Source of the DNA: an uncultured bacterium
GTDB taxonomy: Bacteria; Bacillota; Clostridia; Lachnospirales; Anaerotignaceae
DNA length: 7,357 nt
Reading direction: 5' to 3'
NCBI GenBank assembly: GCA_905214825.1
Contig: CAJMNV010000099.1
Span: 1-7,357 of the forward strand
Every line of letters begins with the position of its first letter. Position 1 is the stretch's first letter. Made by a program: the position numbers and the translations under genes. Below the pieces are notes generated by a model. The model did no database searches and had not been told where the DNA came from. It worked only from the letters and a program-made list of their open reading frames with translations. This document shows positions 1 through 6,386 of the stretch, piece after piece.

Positions 1-1056
1 CAAACGCAAAATACACAGCAAGAACAATATACAGAATTATATAACGACTTGCCGCAAGAAGTGCAAGATATTTTGATGGAAAATCACCCATTGAAAGGCA
101 ATGAAAAAGAACAACAAACACAAAAGAAAAGACAATATACAAGACGCCCACAAAGAGAAGATGTGGAAGAAGTTAAAGAGGCAAGAATGCAACAAGTTGG
201 CTCTGAATTGAATGCCATGCAAAAAGTACCACAACAAGAAGGTGCTCCTACAAAATATGTATCTCGTCGTGCCCAAAGTGCAGAAAAACGAAAAAAAGAA
301 GCAGAACAAAGAATGATGGAAGAAGCAGAATATGAAGAAATACAATTTGTGAGCATGATGCCCAAAAGAAAAAAAGCAAACCCATCAGAAGAAATGGAAG
401 AACAAACCGTATTAGAAAATACATTTGTCAGAAGATGGAGAAAGCAACAAGAAGAAAGTCCTTTCCCAGATTGGCAAGATGATACAAGCCATACAAGATA
501 CAATCATTTGGATTTTGTAGAAAAAGCAAAACAAGAACAAATGGACAGTTGGTATGATAAAAATAATTATAATGATGAAACTTTTCATATTGGCAAAAGC
601 AAAGTTCCGCTTATCATTGCAGGGGTTGGTTTGGTGTTATTGGTATTTTTGATATTCAAAACCGTGACATTAAGTAGTCGCTTGCATGAGGCAGAAATAC
701 AAATGAAAGAAGTGGATAGCCTAAAACAACGTTATGAACAAGTACAACTGGAAAAAATGCAGTTGGAAGAAGAATTGCAGGCAATCAAAAATCCAGATGG
801 ACAAAAAACACAAACAACAGAGAAAAAAGAAGATAACAATAAGCAAAAAGACAAAACAGACACAAACAAAACAAAGACACCAACTGATGGTGCAAAAACA
901 GAAAGTTATACAGTATTAGAAGGTGAAACCCCTTGGGATATTGCACAAAAAGTATATGGCAGTGGTGCAGGTTACCAGAAAATATTAGATGCAAACGGCT
1001 TGAAAGACGGCGACACCATCAGACCTGGTGATGTGTTGAAAATTCCTAAAAATTGA
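1..1056 (+). CDS. Membrane-anchored LysM-domain protein, 5' end outside window
   Basis: The frame is open from base 1 to the TGA at 1054-1056, giving 351 visible codons. No stop precedes the TTG at 49 or the ATG at 76 and neither has a ribosome binding site, so the gene probably starts upstream. Numbering from base 1: residues 1 to about 200 are hydrophilic and rich in Q, E and K with no fold I recognise. A single membrane segment lies at about 202-224 (604-672; core IIAGVGLVLLVFLIF). A heptad-like charged stretch at about 225-264 looks like a coiled coil, and a K/T/N/Q-rich linker follows. A LysM domain fills 303-351 (907-1053; YTVLEGETPWDIAQKVYG, later GDVLKIP). LysM modules bind N-acetylglucosamine-containing glycans such as peptidoglycan. 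The inferred topology is N-terminus in the cytoplasm and LysM outside. The rho gene follows after 51 nt with no visible terminator, so co-transcription is possible. The domain call is firm; the cellular role is unknown. Confidence 0.85.
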   Translation, partial: QTQNTQQEQYTELYNDLPQEVQDILMENHPLKGNEKEQQTQKKRQYTRRPQREDVEEVKEARMQQVGSELNAMQKVPQQEGAPTKYVSRRAQSAEKRKKEAEQRMMEEAEYEEIQFVSMMPKRKKANPSEEMEEQTVLENTFVRRWRKQQEESPFPDWQDDTSHTRYNHLDFVEKAKQEQMDSWYDKNNYNDETFHIGKSKVPLIIAGVGLVLLVFLIFKTVTLSSRLHEAEIQMKEVDSLKQRYEQVQLEKMQLEEELQAIKNPDGQKTQTTEKKEDNNKQKDKTDTNKTKTPTDGAKTESYTVLEGETPWDIAQKVYGSGAGYQKILDANGLKDGDTIRPGDVLKIPKN

Positions 1057-1107
1057 TATAGGAATGTGTCAGTAAAAACCCAATCTGATTAAAGGAGAAA
1101 AATATAT

Positions 1108-2520
1108 ATGGGGAAAGACGAATTGCAAAAAAAGACGTTGGCAGAATTGAAACAAATGGCAAAAGATATGGGGCTGGTTGCTGTTTCAACTTTGAAAAAA
1201 GGAGAATTGATTGAATGCATGTTACAAACACAAATGCAACCACAACCATCTGTTGTCAAACGTGTGACTGCATATGGATTTTCACTGAAAGAAGAAGGGG
1301 AAGAAACAGAAGAACAAACCATACAAGAAACAAAAAAAATAGAACCAAGAGAACGTATGTCACAAACAGCCTTGGAAAATGGAGAACAAGGGGAAGGGAT
1401 ACTGGAAGTGATGCCAGACGGTTTTGGTTTTTTGAGAACAGAAAACTTCTTGCCAGGTGTAGGGGATATTTATGTGTCCCCTTCACAAATCAGAAGGTTT
1501 CACTTGAAAACGGGTGATGCCATAAAAGGCAGTATCAGACCTGCAAGAGAAGGAGAAAAATTTGGGGCATTGCTTTTTGTCAAAAGTGTGAATTGCGACA
1601 GACCAGACATTGCGTCCAAACGTCCGAATTTTGAAGAATTGACACCAATATATCCAGAAGAAAAATTACAACTGGAAACAACAAAAGAATCTTTGTCTGG
1701 GCGTATTGTGGATTTGATTTCGCCAATCGGCAAAGGACAAAGAGGTATGATTGTGGCACCACCAAAGGTGGGCAAAACCATATTGTTGACGCAAATTGCA
1801 AATGCCATCACACAAAATCATAAAGATGTACATTTGATTGTGTTGTTGATTGATGAACGTCCGGAAGAAGTAACGGATATTCAGCGTTCCATAGAAGGGC
1901 AGAATGTGGAAATTGTCTATTCTACATTTGACCAGCAACCAGAGCATCACAAACGTGTCACAGAAATGGTTTTGGAGCGTGCAAAACGTATGGTGGAACA
2001 AGGCAAAGACCTTGTGATATTATTGGACAGCATCACAAGATTGGCAAGAGCATATAACCTTACCATACCACCCAGTGGCAGAACATTGTCAGGCGGCCTT
2101 GACCCTGCCGCATTGTATATGCCAAAACGTTTTTTTGGGGCGGCAAGAAATATCGAAAATGGCGGCAGTTTGACTATATTGGCAACCGCACTGGTAGATA
2201 CAGGCAGTAAAATGGACGAAGTGGTTTTTGAAGAGTTCAAAGGCACAGGCAATATGGAATTAGTGCTTGACCGTAAATTGGCGGAACGAAAAATATTCCC
2301 AGCTGTGGATATTATTAAATCAGGTACCAGACGAGAAGATAAACTACTCAGTGAGGCGGAAATGGAATGTAACTATATTTTAAGACGTATGGCGAGCAAT
2401 TTGACCAATATGGAAATGACAGAAGGTTTTTATGATTTGATGAAAAATACAAAAAATAATGCAGAATTTGTAGAGCGTTTGCCAGCTTTGGAAAAACAGC
2501 TGGGATTTTATGAAAAGTAA
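1108..2520 (+). CDS. rho: Transcription termination factor Rho
   Basis: This is the hexameric RNA helicase/ATPase that ends transcription at Rho-dependent sites. The protein has 470 residues, against 419 in E. coli. The ATG at 1108 has AAAGGAG at 1091-1097. Residues 5-40 form the SAP-like Rho N-terminal domain (TLAELKQMAKDMGL). Residues 41-95 are an acidic, E/Q/T-rich linker that accounts for much of the extra length. Residues 96-162 form the cold-shock-like primary RNA-binding domain with DGFGFLR (F106, F108) and DIYVSPSQIRRF. The ATPase domain has the P-loop APPKVGKT (217-224; K223), IDERPEE with E250 at the catalytic glutamate position (E. coli E211), Walker B VILLDSITRLARAYN with D307, the secondary-site segment around SGGLDPAALYMPKRFFGAAR, and R408 in SGTRRE at the arginine-finger position (E. 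coli R366). All key residues are present, so an active enzyme is expected. The residues I recall as contacting bicyclomycin (K220, K223, T224, D249, R251) are also present. The C-terminus is typical. Identification is near certain. Confidence 0.98.
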   Translation: MGKDELQKKTLAELKQMAKDMGLVAVSTLKKGELIECMLQTQMQPQPSVVKRVTAYGFSLKEEGEETEEQTIQETKKIEPRERMSQTALENGEQGEGILEVMPDGFGFLRTENFLPGVGDIYVSPSQIRRFHLKTGDAIKGSIRPAREGEKFGALLFVKSVNCDRPDIASKRPNFEELTPIYPEEKLQLETTKESLSGRIVDLISPIGKGQRGMIVAPPKVGKTILLTQIANAITQNHKDVHLIVLLIDERPEEVTDIQRSIEGQNVEIVYSTFDQQPEHHKRVTEMVLERAKRMVEQGKDLVILLDSITRLARAYNLTIPPSGRTLSGGLDPAALYMPKRFFGAARNIENGGSLTILATALVDTGSKMDEVVFEEFKGTGNMELVLDRKLAERKIFPAVDIIKSGTRREDKLLSEAEMECNYILRRMASNLTNMEMTEGFYDLMKNTKNNAEFVERLPALEKQLGFYEK

Positions 2521-2550
2521 AAAAAGGTGTTCCAATGTTTAAAAAAAATA

Positions 2551-2579
2551 TTGTAATGCTCTGCAAAATATGATATAAT
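2551..2579 (+). promoter_or_regulatory. Sigma-A-type promoter of rpmE with extended -10
   Basis: TTGTAA at 2551-2556 matches the -35 box in four of six bases. It is followed by a 17-nt spacer and a perfect TATAAT at 2574-2579. TG at 2571-2572, one base before the -10 box, gives an extended -10. Transcription should start near 2585-2587, leaving a leader of about 57 nt before the rpmE ATG. The promoter sits 30 nt after the rho stop and is the only convincing one I see in the window, so rpmE has its own initiation apart from any read-through from rho. Confidence 0.78.
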
Positions 2580-2584
2580 ACCAA

Positions 2585-2620
2585 CGTTGTCTATAAATAA
2601 TTTCGGATTATTGATCAACG
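2585..2620 (+). promoter_or_regulatory. Candidate structured 5' leader of rpmE (possible L31 autoregulatory site)
   Basis: The start of the predicted transcript can fold into a compact two-part hairpin. The outer helix pairs CGTTG (2585-2589) with CAACG (2616-2620). Past a bulged T at 2615, TC (2590-2591) pairs with GA (2613-2614). After a 4-nt internal loop (TATA, 2592-2595), AATAAT (2596-2601) pairs with ATTATT (2607-2612) over the loop TTCGG. The 5' strand begins almost at the predicted start site. Ribosomal protein genes, including L31 genes in several phyla, often carry leader RNAs bound by their own product. Pairing is seen in the sequence; regulation by L31 is inference. The fold is AT-rich and could be fortuitous. 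Confidence 0.45.
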
Positions 2621-2643
2621 AACGAGAGAATGAGGTGAAAAAA

Positions 2644-2847
2644 ATGAGAGAAGGAATCCATCCCGAATACAAACAGGTGACAGTAAAATGCAACTGCGGC
2701 AATGAATTTGTAACAGGTTCTACAAAAGACGAAATCAGAGTCGAAGTATGTTCCAAATGCCACCCTTTCTACACAGGTAGCCAGAAACTTCTGTTGGAAG
2801 CAGGCGGTCGTGTGGAAAAATTCAACAAAAAATACGGCAGAAAATAA
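2644..2847 (+). CDS. rpmE: 50S ribosomal protein L31 (zinc-binding type)
   Basis: A 67-residue protein of the large ribosomal subunit; in bacteria L31 helps bridge the two subunits. It starts MREGIHPEYKQ, the usual L31 opening (xxxIHPxY). Four cysteines at 16, 18, 36 and 39 (CNC and CSKC) form the zinc site of the C+ class, as opposed to the cysteine-free paralogue used under zinc limitation. CSKCHPFYTG and GGRVEKFNKKYG are family signatures. The ATG at 2644 has GAGGTG at 2632-2637 as binding site. The frame is open back to a TTG at 2587, but that lies at the predicted transcript 5' end and would add residues absent from the family. The gene has its own promoter and leader, and an intrinsic terminator begins 14 nt after the stop. 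Confidence 0.97.
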   Translation: MREGIHPEYKQVTVKCNCGNEFVTGSTKDEIRVEVCSKCHPFYTGSQKLLLEAGGRVEKFNKKYGRK

Positions 2848-2861
2848 TTTTGAAACAAATG

Positions 2862-2893
2862 AAAGGGTTGGGCAGAATGTCCACCCTTTTTTT
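2862..2893 (+). terminator. Intrinsic terminator after rpmE
   Basis: AAAGGG (2862-2867) pairs with CCCTTT (2884-2889). After one bulged T, TGGGCA (2869-2874) pairs with TGTCCA (2878-2883) through one G-U pair, closing on the three-base loop GAA. A run of seven T (2887-2893) overlaps and follows the 3' arm. This is the classic GC-rich hairpin plus T-tract. It should end most rpmE transcripts; the downstream genes have no obvious promoter of their own, so some read-through or an unseen promoter is likely. The CCCTTTTTTT strand is also part of the inverted repeat at 2884-2937. Confidence 0.82.
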
Positions 2894-2937
2894 CGCAATT
2901 TGAAAAAGAAATGGTTTTCAAATTGCGAAAAAAAGGG
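2884..2937. repeat. Perfect 23-bp inverted repeat with 8-nt loop before yqhQ
   Basis: The arms at 2884-2906 and 2915-2937 are exact reverse complements over 23 bases, separated by AGAAATGG (2907-2914). The outer end is CCC plus seven T against seven A plus GGG, and the core is CGCAATTTG against CAAATTGCG. Pairing stops at the next base outward (A at 2883, A at 2938). The 5' arm shares its CCCTTTTTTT with the rpmE terminator, so the two hairpins cannot form at the same time. The 3' arm ends 9 nt before the yqhQ ribosome binding site. I see no second copy in this window. It could be a back-up terminator, an mRNA-stability or processing hairpin, or a small dispersed palindromic element. Confidence 0.9.
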
Positions 2938-2960
2938 ATTTTTGGAAAGGAGGAAATCGC

Positions 2961-3872
2961 ATGAAACGAACCAATATTGGTGGACAGGCTGTTGTGGAAG
3001 GTGTGATGATGCGTGGCAAAAAAATATATGCTATGGCAGTCAGAAACCCACAAGGCGAAATTACCATAGAAAAAAAAGAATGGGGTGGTTTGACAAAATC
3101 AAAATTGTTCAAATTGCCAATATTTCGTGGAATTGCAGCTTTTGTAGATTCTTTGGTCACAGGAACCAAAATTCTTATGCGTTCGGCAGAGATTGCAGGA
3201 GAAGATTGGGCTGATGAAGCAGAATTGAGCCGTTTTGAAAAATGGATACAAAATAAATTCGGAGATAAAATCAATGATATATTGATTTATTGCAGTGTGG
3301 CAATGTCTTTGGTGTTGGGTATACTTTTGTTTTTCCTTTTGCCTGTGTGGTTGGGTAATTTTTTCAAAGAAGTGGTACCTGTTTGGGCATTAGGTGTGAT
3401 TGAAGGTTTGATACGAATTGGTATATTTTTGCTGTATTTGTTTGCCATTTCTCGTATGAAAGAAATCCATCGTGTATTTCAATATCATGGAGCAGAACAC
3501 AAAACCATAAATTGTTTTGAAAGTGAAAAAGAATTGACTGTGGAAAATGTTATACCTTGTACAAGACTACATAAACGTTGTGGTACAAGTTTTTTGCTTT
3601 TTGTTATGATTATTAGTATGGTGGTATTTTTCTTTGTGCGTACAGATAGCATGGTGTTGCGATTGATTACAAGAATTGTGCTTGTGCCTGTGATTGCAGG
3701 AATTTCTTATGAAGTGATACGTTGGGCAGGTAATTCGGAAAGTAAATTGGTTGCTGCAATCAGTTATCCAGGTTTGTGTTTGCAAAAAATTACAACCGCA
3801 GAACCTGATGCAAAACAGATTGAAACAGCGATTGCCGCAATGAAAGGAGTTCTGGAAGATGAACCGGAATAA
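2961..3872 (+). CDS. yqhQ: DUF1385 (YqhQ-like) multi-pass membrane protein
   Basis: A 303-residue protein of the DUF1385 family; no biochemical role is established. It opens with the family signature IGGQAVVEGVMMRG (6-19). About four hydrophobic segments lie near residues 108-131, 142-164, 210-227 and 230-250, so it is membrane-embedded. Between the second and third is the most conserved stretch: FQYHGAEHKTIN (173-184), then C200-x3-H204-x2-C207 in CTRLHKRCGTSFLL. The histidines at 170, 176 and 180 with the cysteines could bind a metal or form an active site; that is inference. The C-terminus has PGLCLQKITTAEPD. The ATG at 2961 follows AAGGAGG at 2947-2953. No promoter is visible between the rpmE terminator and this start. 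The last 14 nt overlap prmC, which suggests translational coupling and a link to the release-factor unit. Family call firm, function unknown. Confidence 0.92.
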   Translation: MKRTNIGGQAVVEGVMMRGKKIYAMAVRNPQGEITIEKKEWGGLTKSKLFKLPIFRGIAAFVDSLVTGTKILMRSAEIAGEDWADEAELSRFEKWIQNKFGDKINDILIYCSVAMSLVLGILLFFLLPVWLGNFFKEVVPVWALGVIEGLIRIGIFLLYLFAISRMKEIHRVFQYHGAEHKTINCFESEKELTVENVIPCTRLHKRCGTSFLLFVMIISMVVFFFVRTDSMVLRLITRIVLVPVIAGISYEVIRWAGNSESKLVAAISYPGLCLQKITTAEPDAKQIETAIAAMKGVLEDEPE

Positions 3873-4719
3873 AACCGTTTCGGAATTGTTGCAAATGGGC
3901 AGAAAACAACTTGCAAATGCGGGAAAATTTGCAAAAGATGCAGATTTACTTTTGATGCATACCACAGGATTGACAAAAATACAAATGTTGACAGAATGTC
4001 AACAGATAGTGACAGCAGAAGCGGCGCAGCAATACGCCGCTTTTCTGAATGAAAGAGAAAGTGGAAAGCCATTGCAATATATATTGGGAGAATGGGAGTT
4101 TATGGGTTTGCCTTTTGCAGTGGGCGAAGGTGTATTGATACCTAGGGCAGATACAGAAGTATTGGTGGAAACCATATTAGAAAAGCAAAAAGCAGAAAAT
4201 CTACAAAAGGGCTTGGATATTGGTACAGGAAGCGGCTGTATTCCCATTTGTTTGGATAAATTGGGTGGTATGGATATGACCGCAGTGGATATTAGTAAAA
4301 AAGCATTATGTTATGCAAATCAAAACAACCAGAAAAATCAAACAAATGTGACATTTTTGGAAAGTGATTTGTTTTCGATGTTGCCAGCTTCACAAAAGGG
4401 GACATTTGATTTTATTGTGTCCAACCCACCTTATATACCCAAAAAAGATATTACAACATTGATGACAGAAGTCAAAGATTTTGAACCAATCAATGCTTTG
4501 GACGGGGGTTTAGACGGTTTGGACTTTTATCGGCATATCATTGCGGTGGGGAAGTGCTGGATAAAAGAGGATGGCTGGTTGTTTTTTGAAATTGGATATG
4601 ACCAAAAACAAGATTTGTTTGCATTGTTGGAGGCAGCAGGGTTTGGCTGTTTGACATGTAAACAGGATTTTGCAGGATTGGATAGAGTAATATGTGGAAA
4701 AAAGAAGAATGAGGGATAA
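3859..4719 (+). CDS. prmC: Peptide chain release factor N5-glutamine methyltransferase
   Basis: PrmC (HemK) transfers a methyl group from S-adenosylmethionine to the glutamine of the GGQ motif in release factors, which speeds peptide release. The protein has 286 residues, the usual length. The N-terminal helical domain (about 1-75) recognises the release factor. IPRADTE (94-100) is the conserved link into the Rossmann methyltransferase domain. DIGTGSGCI (120-128) is the SAM-binding motif I, D143 in TAVDIS is the likely acidic SAM ribose contact, and NPPY (189-192) is the catalytic motif that holds the glutamine amide. The ATG at 3859 lies inside the end of yqhQ, with AAAGGAG at 3843-3849 located in that gene. 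The substrate RF1 is encoded 3 nt downstream. All key motifs are intact. Confidence 0.97.
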   Translation: MNRNKTVSELLQMGRKQLANAGKFAKDADLLLMHTTGLTKIQMLTECQQIVTAEAAQQYAAFLNERESGKPLQYILGEWEFMGLPFAVGEGVLIPRADTEVLVETILEKQKAENLQKGLDIGTGSGCIPICLDKLGGMDMTAVDISKKALCYANQNNQKNQTNVTFLESDLFSMLPASQKGTFDFIVSNPPYIPKKDITTLMTEVKDFEPINALDGGLDGLDFYRHIIAVGKCWIKEDGWLFFEIGYDQKQDLFALLEAAGFGCLTCKQDFAGLDRVICGKKKNEG

Positions 4720-4722
4720 CCG

Positions 4723-5799
4723 ATGTTTGATAAATTGGTAGAAATAGAACAAAAACATATGCATTTGGCTGACCAAATCAATGACCCTGAAATTATCGCA
4801 AATCAAAATCAATGGCGAAAATTGATGAAGGAATACAGTGATATGACACCGATTGTGGAAGCGTATCAAGAATACAAAAAAACAAAAACTGCCATTGCAG
4901 AAGGTTTGGAGCTTTTGGGCGAAAAATTAGATGATGCATTTCGAGAATTGGTAAAAGAAGAATTGGTAGAAAACAAAAGCCGTTTGGAAGAATTGCAAAA
5001 AGAAATGACATTGTTGCTCATTCCAAAAGACCCCAATGATGAGAAAAATGTTATTGTGGAAATCAGAGGGGGGGCAGGCGGTGACGAAGCAGCATTGTTT
5101 GCGGGGGATTTGTTCCGTATGTATGCCAGATATGCAGAACGCAGAAAATGGAAAGTGGAATTGATGAATACCAGCGAAAGTGATTTGGGCGGCTATAAAG
5201 AAGTTTCGTTTATGATTACAGGACAAGGAGCATATTCTCGCTTGAAATATGAAAGTGGTGTCCATCGTGTGCAAAGAATACCCACAACAGAAAGCGGTGG
5301 CAGAATCCATACCTCTACGGTGACTGTGGCAGTATTGCCGGAGGCGGAGGAAGTAGATGTGCATATTGATATGAATGATGTGCGTGTTGATGTGTTTCGT
5401 GCATCGGGAAATGGCGGGCAGTGTGTCAACACAACAGATTCTGCAGTGCGTATGACCCACATGCCAACGGGGATTGTGGTTTCTTGCCAAAATGAAAAAT
5501 CACAGCTCAAAAATAAAGAGCAAGCATTGAAAGTGTTGTATGCAAGGGTGTATGAAAGAGAACGACAAGCACATGATGCGGCGATTTCTGCGGATAGACG
5601 TTCCCAAGTGGGTACGGGGGACAGAAGCGAGCGTATTCGAACATATAATTTCCCACAAGGTCGTGTGACAGACCATCGTGTTGGTTTGACGTTGCATAAA
5701 ATCAATGCCATATTAGATGGGGAATTAGACGAAATTATGGATACTTTGATTACCACAGACCGCATGGAAAAATTGAAAGAAAATCAAACAGAGGCATAA
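4723..5799 (+). CDS. prfA: Peptide chain release factor 1 (RF1)
   Basis: RF1 reads UAA and UAG in the ribosomal A site and triggers peptide release. The protein is 358 residues, normal for the family. The N-terminal helical domain (about 1-100) is followed by EIRGGAGGDEAALFAGDLFRMY-like sequence starting at residue 113. The codon-recognition segment RVQRIPTTES carries P187-T-T189, the RF1 PxT type rather than the RF2 SPF type. The catalytic loop is RASGNGGQCVNTTDSAVR with GGQ at 231-233; Q233 is the predicted PrmC target. Flanking residues N230 and C234 replace the A and H of E. coli RF1; I recall similar variants in clostridial RF1. The C-terminal part has DRRSQVGTGDRSERIRTYNF and the final RVTDHRVGLTLHKI block. 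The ATG at 4723 is 3 nt past the prmC stop, with GAGGG at 4711-4715. Confidence 0.98.
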   Translation: MFDKLVEIEQKHMHLADQINDPEIIANQNQWRKLMKEYSDMTPIVEAYQEYKKTKTAIAEGLELLGEKLDDAFRELVKEELVENKSRLEELQKEMTLLLIPKDPNDEKNVIVEIRGGAGGDEAALFAGDLFRMYARYAERRKWKVELMNTSESDLGGYKEVSFMITGQGAYSRLKYESGVHRVQRIPTTESGGRIHTSTVTVAVLPEAEEVDVHIDMNDVRVDVFRASGNGGQCVNTTDSAVRMTHMPTGIVVSCQNEKSQLKNKEQALKVLYARVYERERQAHDAAISADRRSQVGTGDRSERIRTYNFPQGRVTDHRVGLTLHKINAILDGELDEIMDTLITTDRMEKLKENQTEA

Positions 5800-5825
5800 A
5801 ACGAAAAAGAAATCAGGTGTATGAC

Positions 5826-6386
5826 ATGAAAACATTATGGGGCTTATTTTTGACATTTGCAAGAATTGGTATGTTTACATTTGGTGGTGGATATGCCATG
5901 TTGCCAATGTTGCAAAGAGAAGTTGTGGAAAATCGTAAATGGGCAACAGAAGATGAAGTGTTGGATTATTTTGCAATTGGACAATGTACACCAGGGGTTA
6001 TATTTGTTAATACGGCAACATTTATCGGATACAAACAAAAAGGTGTTTGGGGGGCGATATTTGCAACAGTAGGAAGTGTATTTCCATCATTGGTGATTAT
6101 TGTAGTAATTGCGGCGGTGTTGACTAATTTTGCAGAGCTTGTGGTGGTGCAATATGCTTTTGGTGGTATTCATGTGGTTGTGGGTGTTTTGATACTCAAT
6201 GCCATATTGGGTATGTGGAAAAAGTCGATTGTGGATAAATTTTGTGTTTGTTTGGCTGTGGTTTCTTTTTTGTTGTCTGCCGTGGTTGATGTTTCGCCTG
6301 TTGTGCTGGTGATTTGTGCAGGGGGGCTGGGTATTGCGGTACAAACTTGGAAAGCAGGCAGAACAAAAGGAGGGACTGGTCAATGA
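5826..6386 (+). CDS. Chromate transporter family protein, first half-size subunit
   Basis: A 186-residue single-domain member of the CHR (chromate ion transporter) family. Long family members have two CHR domains; short ones occur as adjacent pairs that act together, as appears here. The N-terminal signature FTFGGGYAMLP (17-27) and GQCTPGVIFVNTATFIGY (52-69) match the conserved CHR motifs. Several hydrophobic segments follow (about 74-100, 106-130, 138-172), and a basic tail AGRTKGG ends it. The preferred ATG at 5826 has AGGTG at 5815-5819; a GTG at 5817 in the same frame sits inside that binding site and is less likely. It begins 26 nt after prfA with no clear promoter, so read-through from prfA is plausible. 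The stop overlaps the next gene start as ATGA. Family call is firm; the actual substrate (chromate, or another anion) cannot be told from sequence. Confidence 0.92.
   Translation: MKTLWGLFLTFARIGMFTFGGGYAMLPMLQREVVENRKWATEDEVLDYFAIGQCTPGVIFVNTATFIGYKQKGVWGAIFATVGSVFPSLVIIVVIAAVLTNFAELVVVQYAFGGIHVVVGVLILNAILGMWKKSIVDKFCVCLAVVSFLLSAVVDVSPVVLVICAGGLGIAVQTWKAGRTKGGTGQ

Noticed and set aside
1057..1107. Promoter or terminator between the LysM gene and rho
   Set aside because: I found no -10/-35 pair with good spacing and no stable hairpin with a T-tract in these 51 bases.
2533..2553. AT-rich hairpin (CAATGTTT with AAATATTG) after rho as a terminator
   Set aside because: The stem has only two G-C pairs and a G-U pair, no T-tract follows, and it overlaps the rpmE -35 box.
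2587..2643. In-frame extension of rpmE to a TTG at 2587
   Set aside because: It begins at the predicted transcription start, has no ribosome binding site, and adds residues not found in L31; the ATG at 2644 has a good binding site.
2810..3214. Plus-strand open frame of 134 codons across the terminator and the start of yqhQ
   Set aside because: It crosses the intrinsic terminator and palindrome, and its translation is an out-of-frame read of rpmE and yqhQ.
4927..5765. Long minus-strand open frames (187 and 190 codons) opposite prfA
   Set aside because: They run antisense to a clear RF1 gene, show Cys/His/Ser-rich low-sense translations, and match no family I know.
6314..6382. Upstream extension of the second transporter subunit
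   Set aside because: It is the out-of-frame 3' end of the first subunit gene; the ATG at 6383 has a strong binding site and starts with the normal CHR N-terminus.
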